Positions 34,047 through 43,098 of a stretch of DNA of 64,000 bases are shown here, one piece after another. Both the position numbers and the translations under genes were made by a program. Origin of the DNA: DASQUK01 sp046726215 (GTDB taxonomy: Bacteria > Actinomycetota > Acidimicrobiia > Acidimicrobiales > VFJN01); the NCBI GenBank assembly GCA_046726215.1, contig JBKPAA010000113.1, positions 1 through 64,000 on the forward strand. The letters run 5' to 3'. Numbering within the stretch: position 1 is the first letter of the stretch; every line of letters begins with the position of its first letter. The notes beneath the pieces are model-generated. The model was not told the origin of the DNA, did no database searches, and was given only the letters and a program-made list of their open reading frames with translations.

Positions 34047-35789
34047 TCACATCGTCTCGACGAAGCCGACCTCGGCTTCGCCCCGCAGCACGTTCTTGAG
34101 CAGCTTGCCCGAGGCGTTTCGGGGCAGCGGCTCGGTGCGCAGCTCCACGACGGCCGGCACCTTGAAGTCGGCCAGCTCGGCGGCGACCCAACGCCGCACG
34201 TCGTCGGCGGTCAGGGGCTCGGCCTCAGGCGTCGGCGACTCGACCTGCACCACCGCCTTGACCTCCTCACCCAGCTCGGCGTGTGGCACGCCGATGACGG
34301 CGGCGTCGGCGATCGCCGGGTGTTCGACCAGCCGGTTCTCGATCTCGACGCAGTAGATGTTCTCGCCGCCCCGGATGATCATGTCCTTCTTGCGGTCGGT
34401 GATGGTGAGGTACCCCTCCTCGTCGATGTGGCCGATGTCCCCGGTGTGGAGGAACCCGTCGGCGTCGATGGCCTCGGCAGTGGCCTCGGGCTTGTTCCAG
34501 TAGCCCTTCATGAGGATCGGGCCCCGGACGCACACCTCACCGGTCTCGCCGGCACCCAGCACCTCACCCCCGGGACCTAGGATGCGCAGCTCCACGGTGG
34601 GCACCGGCGGTCCCACGGAGTGCGGCTTCCGCCTGGTGTCGGCGCCGCTGATGACCGTCGCCACCGACGACGTCTCGGTCAGGCCGTAGGCGTTGGACGT
34701 CGTTCGCACGTTGGGGAAGGCCTCGGCCACCATCCGCTGCAGCTCGTCGGCCGAGGGCGAACCGCCGAACGCCACCGTCGTGACGCTGGACGTGTCGTAG
34801 TCGTGTCGGGCCGGGTGCTCGCACACCCGCCACACCATGGTCGGCACCGTGGCCCACACGGTGACCCCGTGATCGGCGATGAGGCGCAACACGTTGACGG
34901 GATCGAACCGGCCCTCGGGGATCACGAGCCTGACCCCCGCCAGCAGGCCGACGACCAGGTTGGAGTGGCAGCCCGATACGTGGAACAGCGGCGAGGTCAG
35001 CAGTGACACGGTTGGGCCCGCGCTGGACTCCAGCGCCGACCCGGCCTCCGGGTTGGTCATGGCGCCCGCCATCGTGGAGAAGAGCGTGTTCTGCAGGTTG
35101 GCGACCATCGACCGGTGCGTCGAGATCGCTCCCTTGGGCCTCCCGGTGGTGCCCGACGTGTAGAAGATGACCGCGGCGTCGTCCTCGGCGATGGGCATAT
35201 CCGGGAACTGGTCGGTGGGCTCCACGCCCAGCTCGTCAAACCGTTGCAGCTTCACGCCCGACCCTCCCGCCACCGGGAAGTCGTCGGCGCCGGCGTCGAT
35301 CAGGATCACGTGGGCGAGGTCCGGCGCCTCGCCCAGACGGTCGGCGACGCGGTCGAACCGCTTGGCGTCCGCGACCAGCACCTTGGCCCCGGAGTCCTGC
35401 AGGCCGTACAGGATCTCATCGGCCTTCCACCAGCCGTTGAGCCCCACAAGGATGGCGCCCATCGACACGGTGGCCCAGAACGTGAGGCACCACTCCGGGT
35501 TGTTCTGGCTCAGGACCGCCACCCGGTCGCCAGGTTGCACGCCGTAACTGGCGAGGGCGTGGGCCAGCCCGTTGGCCTGCTCGACGAAGCTGCGGTATCC
35601 GTAGCTGCGGTCGCCGTACACCAGGAAGGTGGCGTCGTCCCGTCCGATCGCAGCCTGAGGGATCGCGCGCAGCGACCGCATCCGGTCCTTGTAGACCTGC
35701 AGCGGACGTCCGAGCACGTCCTCGGTGACGACCTCGAACGCTCCTCCAGGCCCCGTGAGCTGGGCGCGGACCTCGGCCAGGCTCGGCAT
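34047..35789 (-). CDS. Fatty acid-CoA ligase (AMP-binding, FadD-like)
   Basis: A 580-residue adenylate-forming enzyme that activates a carboxylic acid as acyl-AMP and then acyl-CoA. The P-loop FYTSGTTGRPKGAISTH, AYGLTETSS (A5) and LHTGDIGHIDEEGYLTITDR followed by KKDMIIRGGENIY are intact, as is the C-terminal RNASGKLLKN lysine. Acyl length is not predictable. The ATG at 35789 is preceded by AGGGAG; an in-frame start 14 codons upstream lacks a site. The linked serine hydrolase may act on the same acyl compounds. Confidence 0.9.
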   Translation of the reverse strand: MPSLAEVRAQLTGPGGAFEVVTEDVLGRPLQVYKDRMRSLRAIPQAAIGRDDATFLVYGDRSYGYRSFVEQANGLAHALASYGVQPGDRVAVLSQNNPEWCLTFWATVSMGAILVGLNGWWKADEILYGLQDSGAKVLVADAKRFDRVADRLGEAPDLAHVILIDAGADDFPVAGGSGVKLQRFDELGVEPTDQFPDMPIAEDDAAVIFYTSGTTGRPKGAISTHRSMVANLQNTLFSTMAGAMTNPEAGSALESSAGPTVSLLTSPLFHVSGCHSNLVVGLLAGVRLVIPEGRFDPVNVLRLIADHGVTVWATVPTMVWRVCEHPARHDYDTSSVTTVAFGGSPSADELQRMVAEAFPNVRTTSNAYGLTETSSVATVISGADTRRKPHSVGPPVPTVELRILGPGGEVLGAGETGEVCVRGPILMKGYWNKPEATAEAIDADGFLHTGDIGHIDEEGYLTITDRKKDMIIRGGENIYCVEIENRLVEHPAIADAAVIGVPHAELGEEVKAVVQVESPTPEAEPLTADDVRRWVAAELADFKVPAVVELRTEPLPRNASGKLLKNVLRGEAEVGFVETM

Positions 35790-35967
35790 TCTCGTCTCCC
35801 TCGATGCTGACGGTGATGGCCCGGCGAGCATAGAGGTAGCGGTCGGTCGTCAGACCGAGGCCGTCGTGGGGCGGTGGCCGGGGGTCGGGCAGGAGCTTCG
35901 GGTTAGGCTGGCCAGCGACCCCGCTGGGGTTTCGAACCACCCGATCGTCCCGGGAGGGGGAACGGCT

Positions 35968-36564
35968 GTGATCGTCGTCTCCGCTGCGCTGAAGGGCGGT
36001 GTGGGCAAGACCACCACGTCCGTGTACCTGGCCGCACTGGCGGCGGCCTCCAACCGTCGAGGCGTCGCGCTGATCGACGCCGACTCTCAGGCCAGCGCCG
36101 CCGAATGGGTCGAGGAGGCCACGGACGAGCGCCTGCAGCGGCTCGACGTCGTGGAGGCACCCACCGAGCGCCTCTTGAACAAGGCGCTCGACAAGCTCGG
36201 GCCCGACGACGTCGCGATCGTCGACACGCCGCCGGGCCAGGAGAAGCTGACCGGCAAGGCGGTGGACCGGGCCTCCATCGTGGTCGTCCCCACACGGGTC
36301 GGCGGGATCGAGCCGGACCGCGCCCAGGCCGTGCTCGACATGGTGCCCGAGAACACCCCGGCCGGCCTCGTGATCTGCTCGGCCCGCACGTTCACGCGCG
36401 ACTACCAGGAAACCCTGGCCGATTGGGAGGAAGCCGGCGCCAAGGTGTGGGGCACGGTGCCCGAACGGGTGGCGATCGCTGCCGGCCCCGAGCGGTGGCT
36501 GGCGTTCGACGGCATCGAGGCCTACCGGGACGTCTGGCGAAAGATCCAGCGCGCCGCCCGATAG
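35968..36564 (+). CDS. ParA/MinD-type P-loop ATPase
   Basis: A 198-residue ATPase. The deviant Walker A KGGVGKTTT (with the signature Lys) is at the N-terminus, DADSQASAAEWVEEA follows, and VDTPPGQEKLTGKA is the Walker B/switch region. The short length and lack of a ParB partner or an N-terminal HTH resemble the ParA-like orphans of plasmids and chromosomes, which position cargo on the nucleoid or membrane. A GGGAGGGGG site lies 8 nt before the GTG. Cargo is unknown. Confidence 0.85.
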   Translation: MIVVSAALKGGVGKTTTSVYLAALAAASNRRGVALIDADSQASAAEWVEEATDERLQRLDVVEAPTERLLNKALDKLGPDDVAIVDTPPGQEKLTGKAVDRASIVVVPTRVGGIEPDRAQAVLDMVPENTPAGLVICSARTFTRDYQETLADWEEAGAKVWGTVPERVAIAAGPERWLAFDGIEAYRDVWRKIQRAAR

Positions 36565-36583
36565 CCGTGGTGGCGGTCGCGCG

Positions 36584-37507
36584 CTAGCGGAACGCCGGGG
36601 CGACCTCCTCGACGAACCGGTCCATGCGCTCGAACTTGGTCGTGCCGGCGCCGAGGGACCGATCCGGGACGATGAGCTCGTCGAGGCCGGCCTGGGCGTA
36701 GGCGGCGACCACGTCCCGCAGTTGCTCGACCGTCCCACCGATCGCCGGCATGGGGGACCGCTCGAGGCGTCGCTCGATCCCGGCGATGCCGTCGGCGCCA
36801 GCCCCCTCGTCCGCCATGAACAGCAGCGCCTGCGCCGTCCGGGCGATGGCGTCGGGGTCGCGACCCGCGACCTCACACGCCCTGGTCAACGCCGCCGAGC
36901 GCTCCGCGATGTGGTCGGGCTGCCCCCAGGTGTTCCACGCGTCGGCCCAGCGGGCGGTGATGCCCAGCATCCGGTCGCCGCTTCCACCCACCAGGATCGG
37001 CAGCGGTTCCTGGACGGGCTTCGGTTCGCACAGGGCGTCGGTGATCTCGTAGTAGCGGCCCTTGAACGTGGTGCGCCCGGTGCGCAGCAGGCCGTGCATG
37101 ACCTCTAGCGCCTCGGCGAAGCGGTCGACGCGGTCGCCGATCGGCGGGAGCTCGATGCCGTAGGCGGCGTGCTCGTTCTCCTGCCACCCGGTGCCGACGC
37201 CCAGCGTGAACCGTCCACCGCTCACGTGGTCGACCGTGACCGCGGCGTTGGCCACCACGGCGGGGTGGCGGTAGGTGTTGCCCAGGACGAGCGTGCCGAT
37301 CCGCACCCGAGGGACCGCGGCCGCCAGGGCCGCCACCAGGGTGGCGGCCTCGAGCGTGGGGGTCTCGAGCGGGAACGGGCCGTCAGCGTTGGGCATGAAG
37401 TGGTCGGCGATCCACACGCCGTCCCAGCCCGTCGCCTCGGCGTAGCTGGCAGTCGCGAGGATCTCGCTCCAAGGGTGGTCGGCCGACGGCCAGATCGAGA
37501 AGCGCAT
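36584..37507 (-). CDS. LLM-class F420-dependent oxidoreductase
   Basis: A 307-residue luciferase-like TIM barrel. The first strand MRFSIWPSADHPWSEILATA, AEATGWDGVWIADHFMP, RVRIGTLVLGNTYRHPAVVA (cofactor phosphate loop) and TLGVGTGWQENEHAAYG are typical. LLM actinobacterial enzymes use F420H2 or FMN; the substrate is unknown. The ATG at 37507 has a CATCCT box 6 nt upstream, on the minus strand. It is divergent from another LLM gene, 68 nt away. Confidence 0.85.
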   Translation of the reverse strand: MRFSIWPSADHPWSEILATASYAEATGWDGVWIADHFMPNADGPFPLETPTLEAATLVAALAAAVPRVRIGTLVLGNTYRHPAVVANAAVTVDHVSGGRFTLGVGTGWQENEHAAYGIELPPIGDRVDRFAEALEVMHGLLRTGRTTFKGRYYEITDALCEPKPVQEPLPILVGGSGDRMLGITARWADAWNTWGQPDHIAERSAALTRACEVAGRDPDAIARTAQALLFMADEGAGADGIAGIERRLERSPMPAIGGTVEQLRDVVAAYAQAGLDELIVPDRSLGAGTTKFERMDRFVEEVAPAFR

Positions 37508-37562
37508 GGCCCAAGGATGCCAGCGCATCCACGCACGTGGGGTGGCTGTCACGGCGCGGCCG

Positions 37563-37568
37563 TATGGT
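37563..37568 (+). promoter_or_regulatory. -10 box of the second LLM gene
   Basis: TATGGT with a 7-nt spacer to the ATG at 37576. Leaderless type. Confidence 0.5.
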
Positions 37569-37575
37569 CGGGGTG

Positions 37576-38355
37576 ATGCGCACCGCCGTGAACCTCCCGC
37601 CCTTCACCGATGCCGCCACGCTCGTCGCCCTGGCCGTCGAAGCCGAGCAGGCGGGCTGGGACGGCGTGTTCGTCTGGGATCACCTGGTCTTCGAACGCGA
37701 CCTGCGGCTCGACGTCCACGATCCCTGGGTGCTGCTCGGTGCCATGGCGCAGGCCACCGAGCGCGTGAGGCTGGGAACCCTGGTCACCCCCCTGGCCCGC
37801 CGCCGGCCGTGGATCGTCGCCAAGCACCTGACGACGCTCGACCACCTGAGCGGCGGGCGGGCCGTGCTCGGCGTCGGGCTGGGCGAACCATCCGACGCCG
37901 ACTTCGAGGCCTTCGGCGACCCCGGCGAACGCAAGCAGCGGGCAGCCATCGTCGACGAGGCGCTGGCTCTGCTCGACGGGCTGCTGCGCGGCCCGGTGTC
38001 GCACGAGGGCGCCCACCACCGCGTCGACGCCGAGATGCTCCCCCGGCCGGTCCAGCAGCCTCGCCCGCCGTTCTGGGTGGCGGCCATCGTCCCCCACCGG
38101 CGCCCCATCGCCCGCGCCCAGCGCTGGGACGGCATCGTCCCTCTCGGGCCGCAGGGCTACACCACCCCCGACGAGCTGGCCTCCTATCTCGAGGGTGTCG
38201 AGCGGATGCCCGGCTGGGACGTGGTGGCGGGCCGGGCACCTGGCGTTGCCGCCGACGAGTACGCCTCCGCCGGCGCGACCTGGCTGGTCGAGTCTGCGTG
38301 GCCCGACGGCGACTGGGTCGCCGACCTCCGCCGGCGCGTCACCGCCGGCCCCTGA
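37576..38355 (+). CDS. LLM-class flavin/F420-dependent oxidoreductase
   Basis: A 259-residue barrel protein, shorter than its divergent neighbour. EQAGWDGVFVWDHLVFER, RVRLGTLVTPLARRRPWIVAK and AVLGVGLGEPSDADFEAFGD follow the family pattern. It may be FMN- or F420-dependent. The two divergent LLM genes are distant paralogues and could have arisen by an old duplication, though they share little outside motifs. It converges on serC with a 13-nt gap. Confidence 0.85.
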   Translation: MRTAVNLPPFTDAATLVALAVEAEQAGWDGVFVWDHLVFERDLRLDVHDPWVLLGAMAQATERVRLGTLVTPLARRRPWIVAKHLTTLDHLSGGRAVLGVGLGEPSDADFEAFGDPGERKQRAAIVDEALALLDGLLRGPVSHEGAHHRVDAEMLPRPVQQPRPPFWVAAIVPHRRPIARAQRWDGIVPLGPQGYTTPDELASYLEGVERMPGWDVVAGRAPGVAADEYASAGATWLVESAWPDGDWVADLRRRVTAGP

Positions 38356-38368
38356 GGCAGCCCGCCGG

Positions 38369-39496
38369 TCAAGCCAACCGCTCGACCACGTAGTCGATGC
38401 AGTGGGTGAGCGCCTCGATGTCGTCGGGGTCTATGGCGGCGAACATGGCGATCCGCAGCTGGTTCCGCCCGAGCTTGCGGTAGCTCTCGGTATCGACGAT
38501 GCGGTTCTGGCGCAGGATTGCGCTCACGGTGCTGGCCGGCACCTCGTCATCGAGGTCGATGGTCGCCACCACATGGCTCCGGATCACGGGATCGGCCACG
38601 AACGGCGTGGCGTAGTCCCGGGAATCGGCCCAGCCGTACAGGATCTCCGCCGACCGGTCGCAGCGCGCGGCGGCGAACGGCAGGCCCCCGTTGTGCAGCA
38701 CCCATTCGACCTGCTCCACGGCCAGGAAGATCGTCGCCAGGGACGGCGTGTTGTACGTCTGGTCCTTGCGGCTGTTGTCCAGGGCGATGCCGAGGTCGAG
38801 GAACGCGGGCGTCCAGCGGTCGCCGGCCGAGATCCGCTCGATCCGCTCCAGGGCCGCCGGCGACAGGGCGGCGAGCCACAGGCCGCCGTCGGAGGCGAGG
38901 CCCTTCTGGGGCGCGAAGTAGTAGGCGTCCACCTGCGAGGCGTCGAACCGCAACCCGCCCGCGGCCGACGTGGCGTCCACCAACACGAGCCCCTCGGCGC
39001 CTTCGGGGCGCACCGGCGTGAGGGCAACGCCCGTCGAGGTCTCGTTGTGGGTGAAGCAGTAGGCGTCGACGTCGGGGTTTGCCTTCGGCGTCGGGACCGT
39101 GCCCGGGGCCGACTCGATGATCTCCGGATCGCCGAGGTGCGGGGCGGCGGCGGCGCAGGCGGCGAACTTGGAGGAGAACTCGCCGAAGCTCAGGTGCTGG
39201 CTGCGCTCGTCGATCAGGCCGAAGGTGGCCGCATCCCAGAAGGCGGTGGTGCCGCCGTTGCCGAGGGCGACCTCGTAGCCGTCCGGGAGCGACAGCAGCT
39301 CGGCGATGCCGTTGCGTAGCGCCGCCACGATGAACCGCACCGTCCCCTGCCGGTGGCTGGTGCCCAGGTAGCTGGTGCCGGTGCCCGCCAACGCCTCGAC
39401 GGCCTCCGGGCGCACCTTGGAAGGACCCGACCCGAACCGGCCGTCGTGGGGGAGCAGCTCGGGGGGGAGGCTCATGTCCGGGATGGAGGGGGTCAT
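38369..39496 (-). CDS. serC: Phosphoserine aminotransferase
   Basis: A 375-residue class V PLP enzyme that converts 3-phosphohydroxypyruvate to phosphoserine. It has FGSGPSKVRPEAVEAL at the N-terminus, GTSHRQGTV, LGNGGTTAFWDAA, THNETSTGV, VDATSAAGG and the PLP lysine in YYFAPQKGLAS. It belongs to the actinobacterial type (TIGR01366). The start at 39496 is the ATG nearest the conserved core; the longer frame runs through the repeat region upstream. serA lies about 4 kb away on the other strand; serB is not in the window. Confidence 0.94.
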   Translation of the reverse strand: MTPSIPDMSLPPELLPHDGRFGSGPSKVRPEAVEALAGTGTSYLGTSHRQGTVRFIVAALRNGIAELLSLPDGYEVALGNGGTTAFWDAATFGLIDERSQHLSFGEFSSKFAACAAAAPHLGDPEIIESAPGTVPTPKANPDVDAYCFTHNETSTGVALTPVRPEGAEGLVLVDATSAAGGLRFDASQVDAYYFAPQKGLASDGGLWLAALSPAALERIERISAGDRWTPAFLDLGIALDNSRKDQTYNTPSLATIFLAVEQVEWVLHNGGLPFAAARCDRSAEILYGWADSRDYATPFVADPVIRSHVVATIDLDDEVPASTVSAILRQNRIVDTESYRKLGRNQLRIAMFAAIDPDDIEALTHCIDYVVERLA

Positions 39497-39510
39497 TGCT
39501 CCCCGCTCTT

Positions 39511-39588
39511 GCTGCTTCGCAGCGGGCCGCTCGGGCTCCGACGCTCTGTCTTCCGCTCCTGTCGCCTCCGGCGACGGGCCGCTCGGGC
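39511..39588. repeat. Two hairpins each followed by CGGGCCGCTCGGGC
   Basis: GCTGC-TTC-GCAGC (39511-39523) runs into CGGGCCGCTCGGGC (39523-39536). GTCGCC-TCC-GGCGAC (39561-39575) runs into a second identical 14-mer (39575-39588). The direct repeats are 52 bp apart, in the gap between the divergent serC and aminotransferase genes. Confidence 0.7.
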
Positions 39589-39664
39589 CCAGGGCTCGCT
39601 GCATTGCGGACGCTCGCTCATCGCGTGCCACTATCGCGGCGGTCCGAGACAAGGAGCCAGCGCG

Positions 39665-40882
39665 TTGACGTCCATGACTTCCACGAGCCGCATCTCATCC
39701 CGGGTCGCCGCCATCACCGAGTCGGCCACCCTCGCCGTCGACGCCAAGGCCAAGGCCCTCAAGGCGGCGGGCGAGCCCGTCATCGGTTTCGGCGCCGGGG
39801 AGCCCGACTTCCCCACGCCCGCCCACATCGTCGAGGCGGCCGCCGAGGCCTGCCGCAACCCGCGCAACCACAAGTACACGCCGGCGGCGGGGCTGCCCGA
39901 GCTGCGGGAGGCGATCGCCGCCAAGACCAAGCGTGACTCGGGCTACGACGTGCAGGGCGCCCAGGTGCTGGTCACCAACGGCGCCAAGCACGCCGTGTAC
40001 AACACCTTCGCCACACTGCTCGATCCGGGTGACGAGGTGCTGCTGCCGGCGCCGTACTGGACCACCTACCCCGAGCCCGTGCGGCTGGCCGGGGGTGTGC
40101 CGGTGGTGTTGCCCACCGACGAGGCGACCGGGTTCCGGGTCACACTCGACCAGCTCGACGCGGCCGTCACCGACCGCACGAAGGCGCTCATGTTCGTGTC
40201 GCCTTCCAACCCGACCGGCGTCGTCTACCCGCCGGCCGAGGTCGAGGCCATAGGGCGCTGGGCCGTCGACCGTGGGATCTGGGTCGTCACCGACGAGATC
40301 TACGAGCACCTGACGTACGGCGACCACGTCTTCACGTCGATGCCGACCCTGGTGCCCGAACTGGCCGAGCGGTGCGTGGTCGTCAACGGTGTGGCTAAGA
40401 CCTACGCCATGACCGGCTGGCGCGTGGGCTGGCTGGTCGGCCCGCGCGATGTGGTCAAGGCCGCGACCAACCTGCAGTCCCACGCCACGTCCAACGTGGC
40501 CAACGTGTCCCAGGTTGCGGCGCTGGCGGCGGTGGATGGCGACCTCGATGCCGCCGCCGAGATGCGCAGCGCCTTCGAGCGCCGGGGACGCACCATGCAC
40601 CGGCTGCTGTCCGGCATCCCGGATGTGCACGTCATCGAGCCCGAGGGTGCGTTCTACGCCTTCCCCAACCTGTCGGCCTACGTGGGTCGCAGCATCCGCG
40701 GGCAGGTGCCCGGCAATACCGGCGAGCTCTGCGAGGCGTTGCTCGACCACGCCAAGGTGGCGTTGGTGCTGGGCGAGGCCTTCGGGGCGCCCGGATACGC
40801 CCGGTTGTCGTTCGCTCTCGGCGATGACGACCTGGGGGAGGGCTGTCGCCGCATCGGCGACCTGCTGGCCGAGGCCACCTAG
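39665..40882 (+). CDS. Aspartate-type aminotransferase (class I/II PLP enzyme)
   Basis: A 405-residue enzyme. GFGAGEPDFPTPAHI is the usual N-terminal motif of Ib aspartate aminotransferases. NGAKHAVYN, PAPYWTTYPEPV, VSPSNPTGVVY, TDEIYEHLTYG, NGVAKTYAMTGWRVGW (Schiff-base Lys) and RLSFAL (substrate Arg) follow. It probably makes aspartate from oxaloacetate and glutamate, and may also accept prephenate as in related enzymes. AAGGAG lies 8 nt before the TTG at 39665; the ATG at 39674 is the alternative. Confidence 0.92.
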   Translation: MTSMTSTSRISSRVAAITESATLAVDAKAKALKAAGEPVIGFGAGEPDFPTPAHIVEAAAEACRNPRNHKYTPAAGLPELREAIAAKTKRDSGYDVQGAQVLVTNGAKHAVYNTFATLLDPGDEVLLPAPYWTTYPEPVRLAGGVPVVLPTDEATGFRVTLDQLDAAVTDRTKALMFVSPSNPTGVVYPPAEVEAIGRWAVDRGIWVVTDEIYEHLTYGDHVFTSMPTLVPELAERCVVVNGVAKTYAMTGWRVGWLVGPRDVVKAATNLQSHATSNVANVSQVAALAAVDGDLDAAAEMRSAFERRGRTMHRLLSGIPDVHVIEPEGAFYAFPNLSAYVGRSIRGQVPGNTGELCEALLDHAKVALVLGEAFGAPGYARLSFALGDDDLGEGCRRIGDLLAEAT

Positions 40883-40893
40883 GCCCCGGGCGC

Positions 40894-40943
40894 ATTCCTG
40901 CCGCGGGTCTGGTGGCTGGGACCACCGATCCCGCGGCAAGAAT
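40894..40943 (+). terminator. 14-bp inverted repeat behind the aminotransferase gene
   Basis: ATTCCTGCCGCGGG (40894-40907) pairs with CCCGCGGCAAGAAT (40930-40943) with one mismatch. The 22-nt loop holds a second stem, GGTGG-N6-CCACC. The right arm ends in AAGAAT, a -10-like box 7 nt before the next gene's ATG, so the terminator and the promoter share bases. Confidence 0.6.
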
Positions 40944-40950
40944 CGGGGCT

Positions 40951-42975
40951 ATGGCGTCATACGGCTCGTGGCCCACCCCGATCACCTCCGAGCTCGTCGT
41001 CCGGGCGGCGGCGGTGCTGGGCGCCGTCGTGGTCGACGGCGACAACGTCTGGTGGTCGGAGCTTCGGCCCGAGGAGGGCGGGCGCACGCAGGTCGTCCAC
41101 AAGCGCGGCGATGCGCCGCCCGTCGACCTGCTGCCGGCGGGGTTCAACGCCCGCACGGCCGTCCACGAGTACGGCGGGGGCGCCTGGTGGGTTCGTGGCC
41201 AGGACCTCTGGTTCGCCAACTGGGACGACCAACGCCTGTACCGGCTCACGGCCCGGGCGATGCCCGTCCCCGTGACCCCCGAGCCCGGCGACCCGCGGGG
41301 CGACCGGTGGGCCGACGGCAGCGTGGACGCCTCGGGACGGTGGACCCTGGTCGTGCGCGAGCACCACCCACCGGGCGCGGGCGCAGCCGAGGTGACCAAC
41401 GGGATCGTGGTGCTCGACAATCGGGGCGAGCTGGCGCCCCGGTCCCTGGTCAGCGGTCCCGACTTCGTGTCCGACGCCCGCGTCTCGCCCGACGGCGCCC
41501 GGCTGTGCTGGCTGCAGTGGAACCACCCCGACATGCCCTGGGACGGCACCGAGCTGGTGGTGGCGGAGGTCGGGTGGACCGATTCCGGGCCGCAGCTTGC
41601 CGACCCCGTCGTCGTGGCCGGCCGGCCCCACCGGGCACCCGGGGGGACGGGCCAGGGGGAGTCGGTGTTTCAGCCCCGCTGGCACCGCGACGGCTCGCTG
41701 TGGTTCGTGTCCGATCGCACCGGCTGGGGCAACCTCTACCGTTGGGTCCCCGACGGGGGTGGGGGTCACGTCGAGCCCCGCATCCGCACGGAGGCGGAGA
41801 TCGGGGTGCCGCAATGGGTGTTCGGCCAGTCCCGCTACGCCTTCCTCGACGACGGGAGGGTGGTCTTCGCCTACCAGCGCGACGGGCTCGACCACTTGGC
41901 GGTGGCGTCGCCGGACGGTCGGGCCCGCGACCTCGATGTGCCGTACACCGCGGTCGCATCTGTGGAGGCGGCGGGGGACAGCGTCGTGTTCGTCGGTGCT
42001 TCGGCGGCCGCCGAGCCGGCGGTGGTCCGCGTGTCCCTACGGCCGGCGGGAGACGCGGGCGGTGAGGCCAAGGCCGGTGTGCCCGAGATCCTTCGCCCGC
42101 CCCGCGACCTGGGCCTCGACCCGGCCTGGGTCTCCGCGCCCGAGCCCATCGCCTTTCCCACCAGCGGCGGCCGCACGGCGCACGCGCTGTTCTATCCGCC
42201 GGCCAACCCCGCGGCCGAAGTCCCCTCGGGTACGGACGGGGAGAGGCCGCCGCTGCTGGTGTTCATCCATGGCGGGCCCACCGCGGCGGCCAGGCCGATG
42301 CTTCAGCTCGGCATCCAGTACTGGACCAGCCGTGGGTTTGCGGTGGCAGACGTCAACTACGGCGGTTCGACCGGTTACGGCCGTGAGTACCTCCGCCAGC
42401 TCGACGACAGCTGGGGCGTCATCGACCTCGACGACTGCGTGGCCGCCGCCCGCTGGTTGGGCGAGCAGGGCCGGGTCGACCCCAACCGGTTGGCGATCCG
42501 CGGCGGGTCGGCGGGCGGATACACCACCCTGGCGGCCCTGGCCTTCCGCGACACCTTCGCCGCCGGCGCCAGCCATTTCGGCGTCGCCGACCTCGAGGCG
42601 CTGGCCACCGAGACCCACAAGTTCGAGAGCCGCTACCTCGACGGCCTCATCGGGCCCTACCCGGAGAGACGCGATCTGTACGTCGAACGCTCGCCGATCC
42701 ACCACGTCGACGGGATCGACCGCCCGCTCATCGTGCTCCAAGGCCTCGAGGACGAGATCGTGCCGCCCAACCAGGCCGAGATGATCGTCGACGCGCTGCG
42801 CAGCAGTGGTGTGCCGGTCGCCTACGTCGCCTTCGAGGGGGAGCAGCACGGCTTCCGCCAGGCCGCCAACATCCGCCGGGCACTCGAAGCCGAACTGTCG
42901 TTCTACGGCCAGGTCTTCGGCTTCGAGCTGCCCGAGGACGAGGGCATCGAGCCGGTCACGGTCGAGAACCTGTGA
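40951..42975 (+). CDS. S9 family peptidase (prolyl oligopeptidase/acylaminoacyl peptidase type)
   Basis: A 674-residue cytoplasmic enzyme. The N-terminal ~400 residues form a beta-propeller of WD/PD40-like blades (ARVSPDGARLCWLQWNHP, PRWHRDGSLWFVSDRTGWGN). The C-terminal alpha/beta hydrolase has GGSAGGYTTLAAL (Ser520), EDEIVPPNQ (Asp601) and GEQHGF (His633). It cleaves short peptides, possibly after proline or N-acylated residues. The start is the ATG at 40951; the longer reading frame would include the hairpin. Confidence 0.93.
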   Translation: MASYGSWPTPITSELVVRAAAVLGAVVVDGDNVWWSELRPEEGGRTQVVHKRGDAPPVDLLPAGFNARTAVHEYGGGAWWVRGQDLWFANWDDQRLYRLTARAMPVPVTPEPGDPRGDRWADGSVDASGRWTLVVREHHPPGAGAAEVTNGIVVLDNRGELAPRSLVSGPDFVSDARVSPDGARLCWLQWNHPDMPWDGTELVVAEVGWTDSGPQLADPVVVAGRPHRAPGGTGQGESVFQPRWHRDGSLWFVSDRTGWGNLYRWVPDGGGGHVEPRIRTEAEIGVPQWVFGQSRYAFLDDGRVVFAYQRDGLDHLAVASPDGRARDLDVPYTAVASVEAAGDSVVFVGASAAAEPAVVRVSLRPAGDAGGEAKAGVPEILRPPRDLGLDPAWVSAPEPIAFPTSGGRTAHALFYPPANPAAEVPSGTDGERPPLLVFIHGGPTAAARPMLQLGIQYWTSRGFAVADVNYGGSTGYGREYLRQLDDSWGVIDLDDCVAAARWLGEQGRVDPNRLAIRGGSAGGYTTLAALAFRDTFAAGASHFGVADLEALATETHKFESRYLDGLIGPYPERRDLYVERSPIHHVDGIDRPLIVLQGLEDEIVPPNQAEMIVDALRSSGVPVAYVAFEGEQHGFRQAANIRRALEAELSFYGQVFGFELPEDEGIEPVTVENL

Positions 42976-43085
42976 CGCCGTCATGCCCAGCGCAGCCAGG
43001 GTCGACCCGCGTCGGCGGCACGATCCCGAGCTTTGCGGCGGATGACGGGGCTATCGGGCCGTTAACCACCGCAAGTTCGGCGGGG

Positions 43086-43091
43086 TAGAAC
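43086..43091 (+). promoter_or_regulatory. -10-like box of the DUF1232 gene
   Basis: TAGAAC, 7 nt before the ATG at 43099. It is a weaker match (last base C) at the standard distance. Confidence 0.4.
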
Positions 43092-43098
43092 GAGATCG

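Noticed and set aside
39353..39664. Long N-terminal extension of the aspartate aminotransferase reading frame
   Set aside because: It would overlap serC on the other strand and the hairpin repeats, and lacks any family similarity before the TSRISSRVAAI start.
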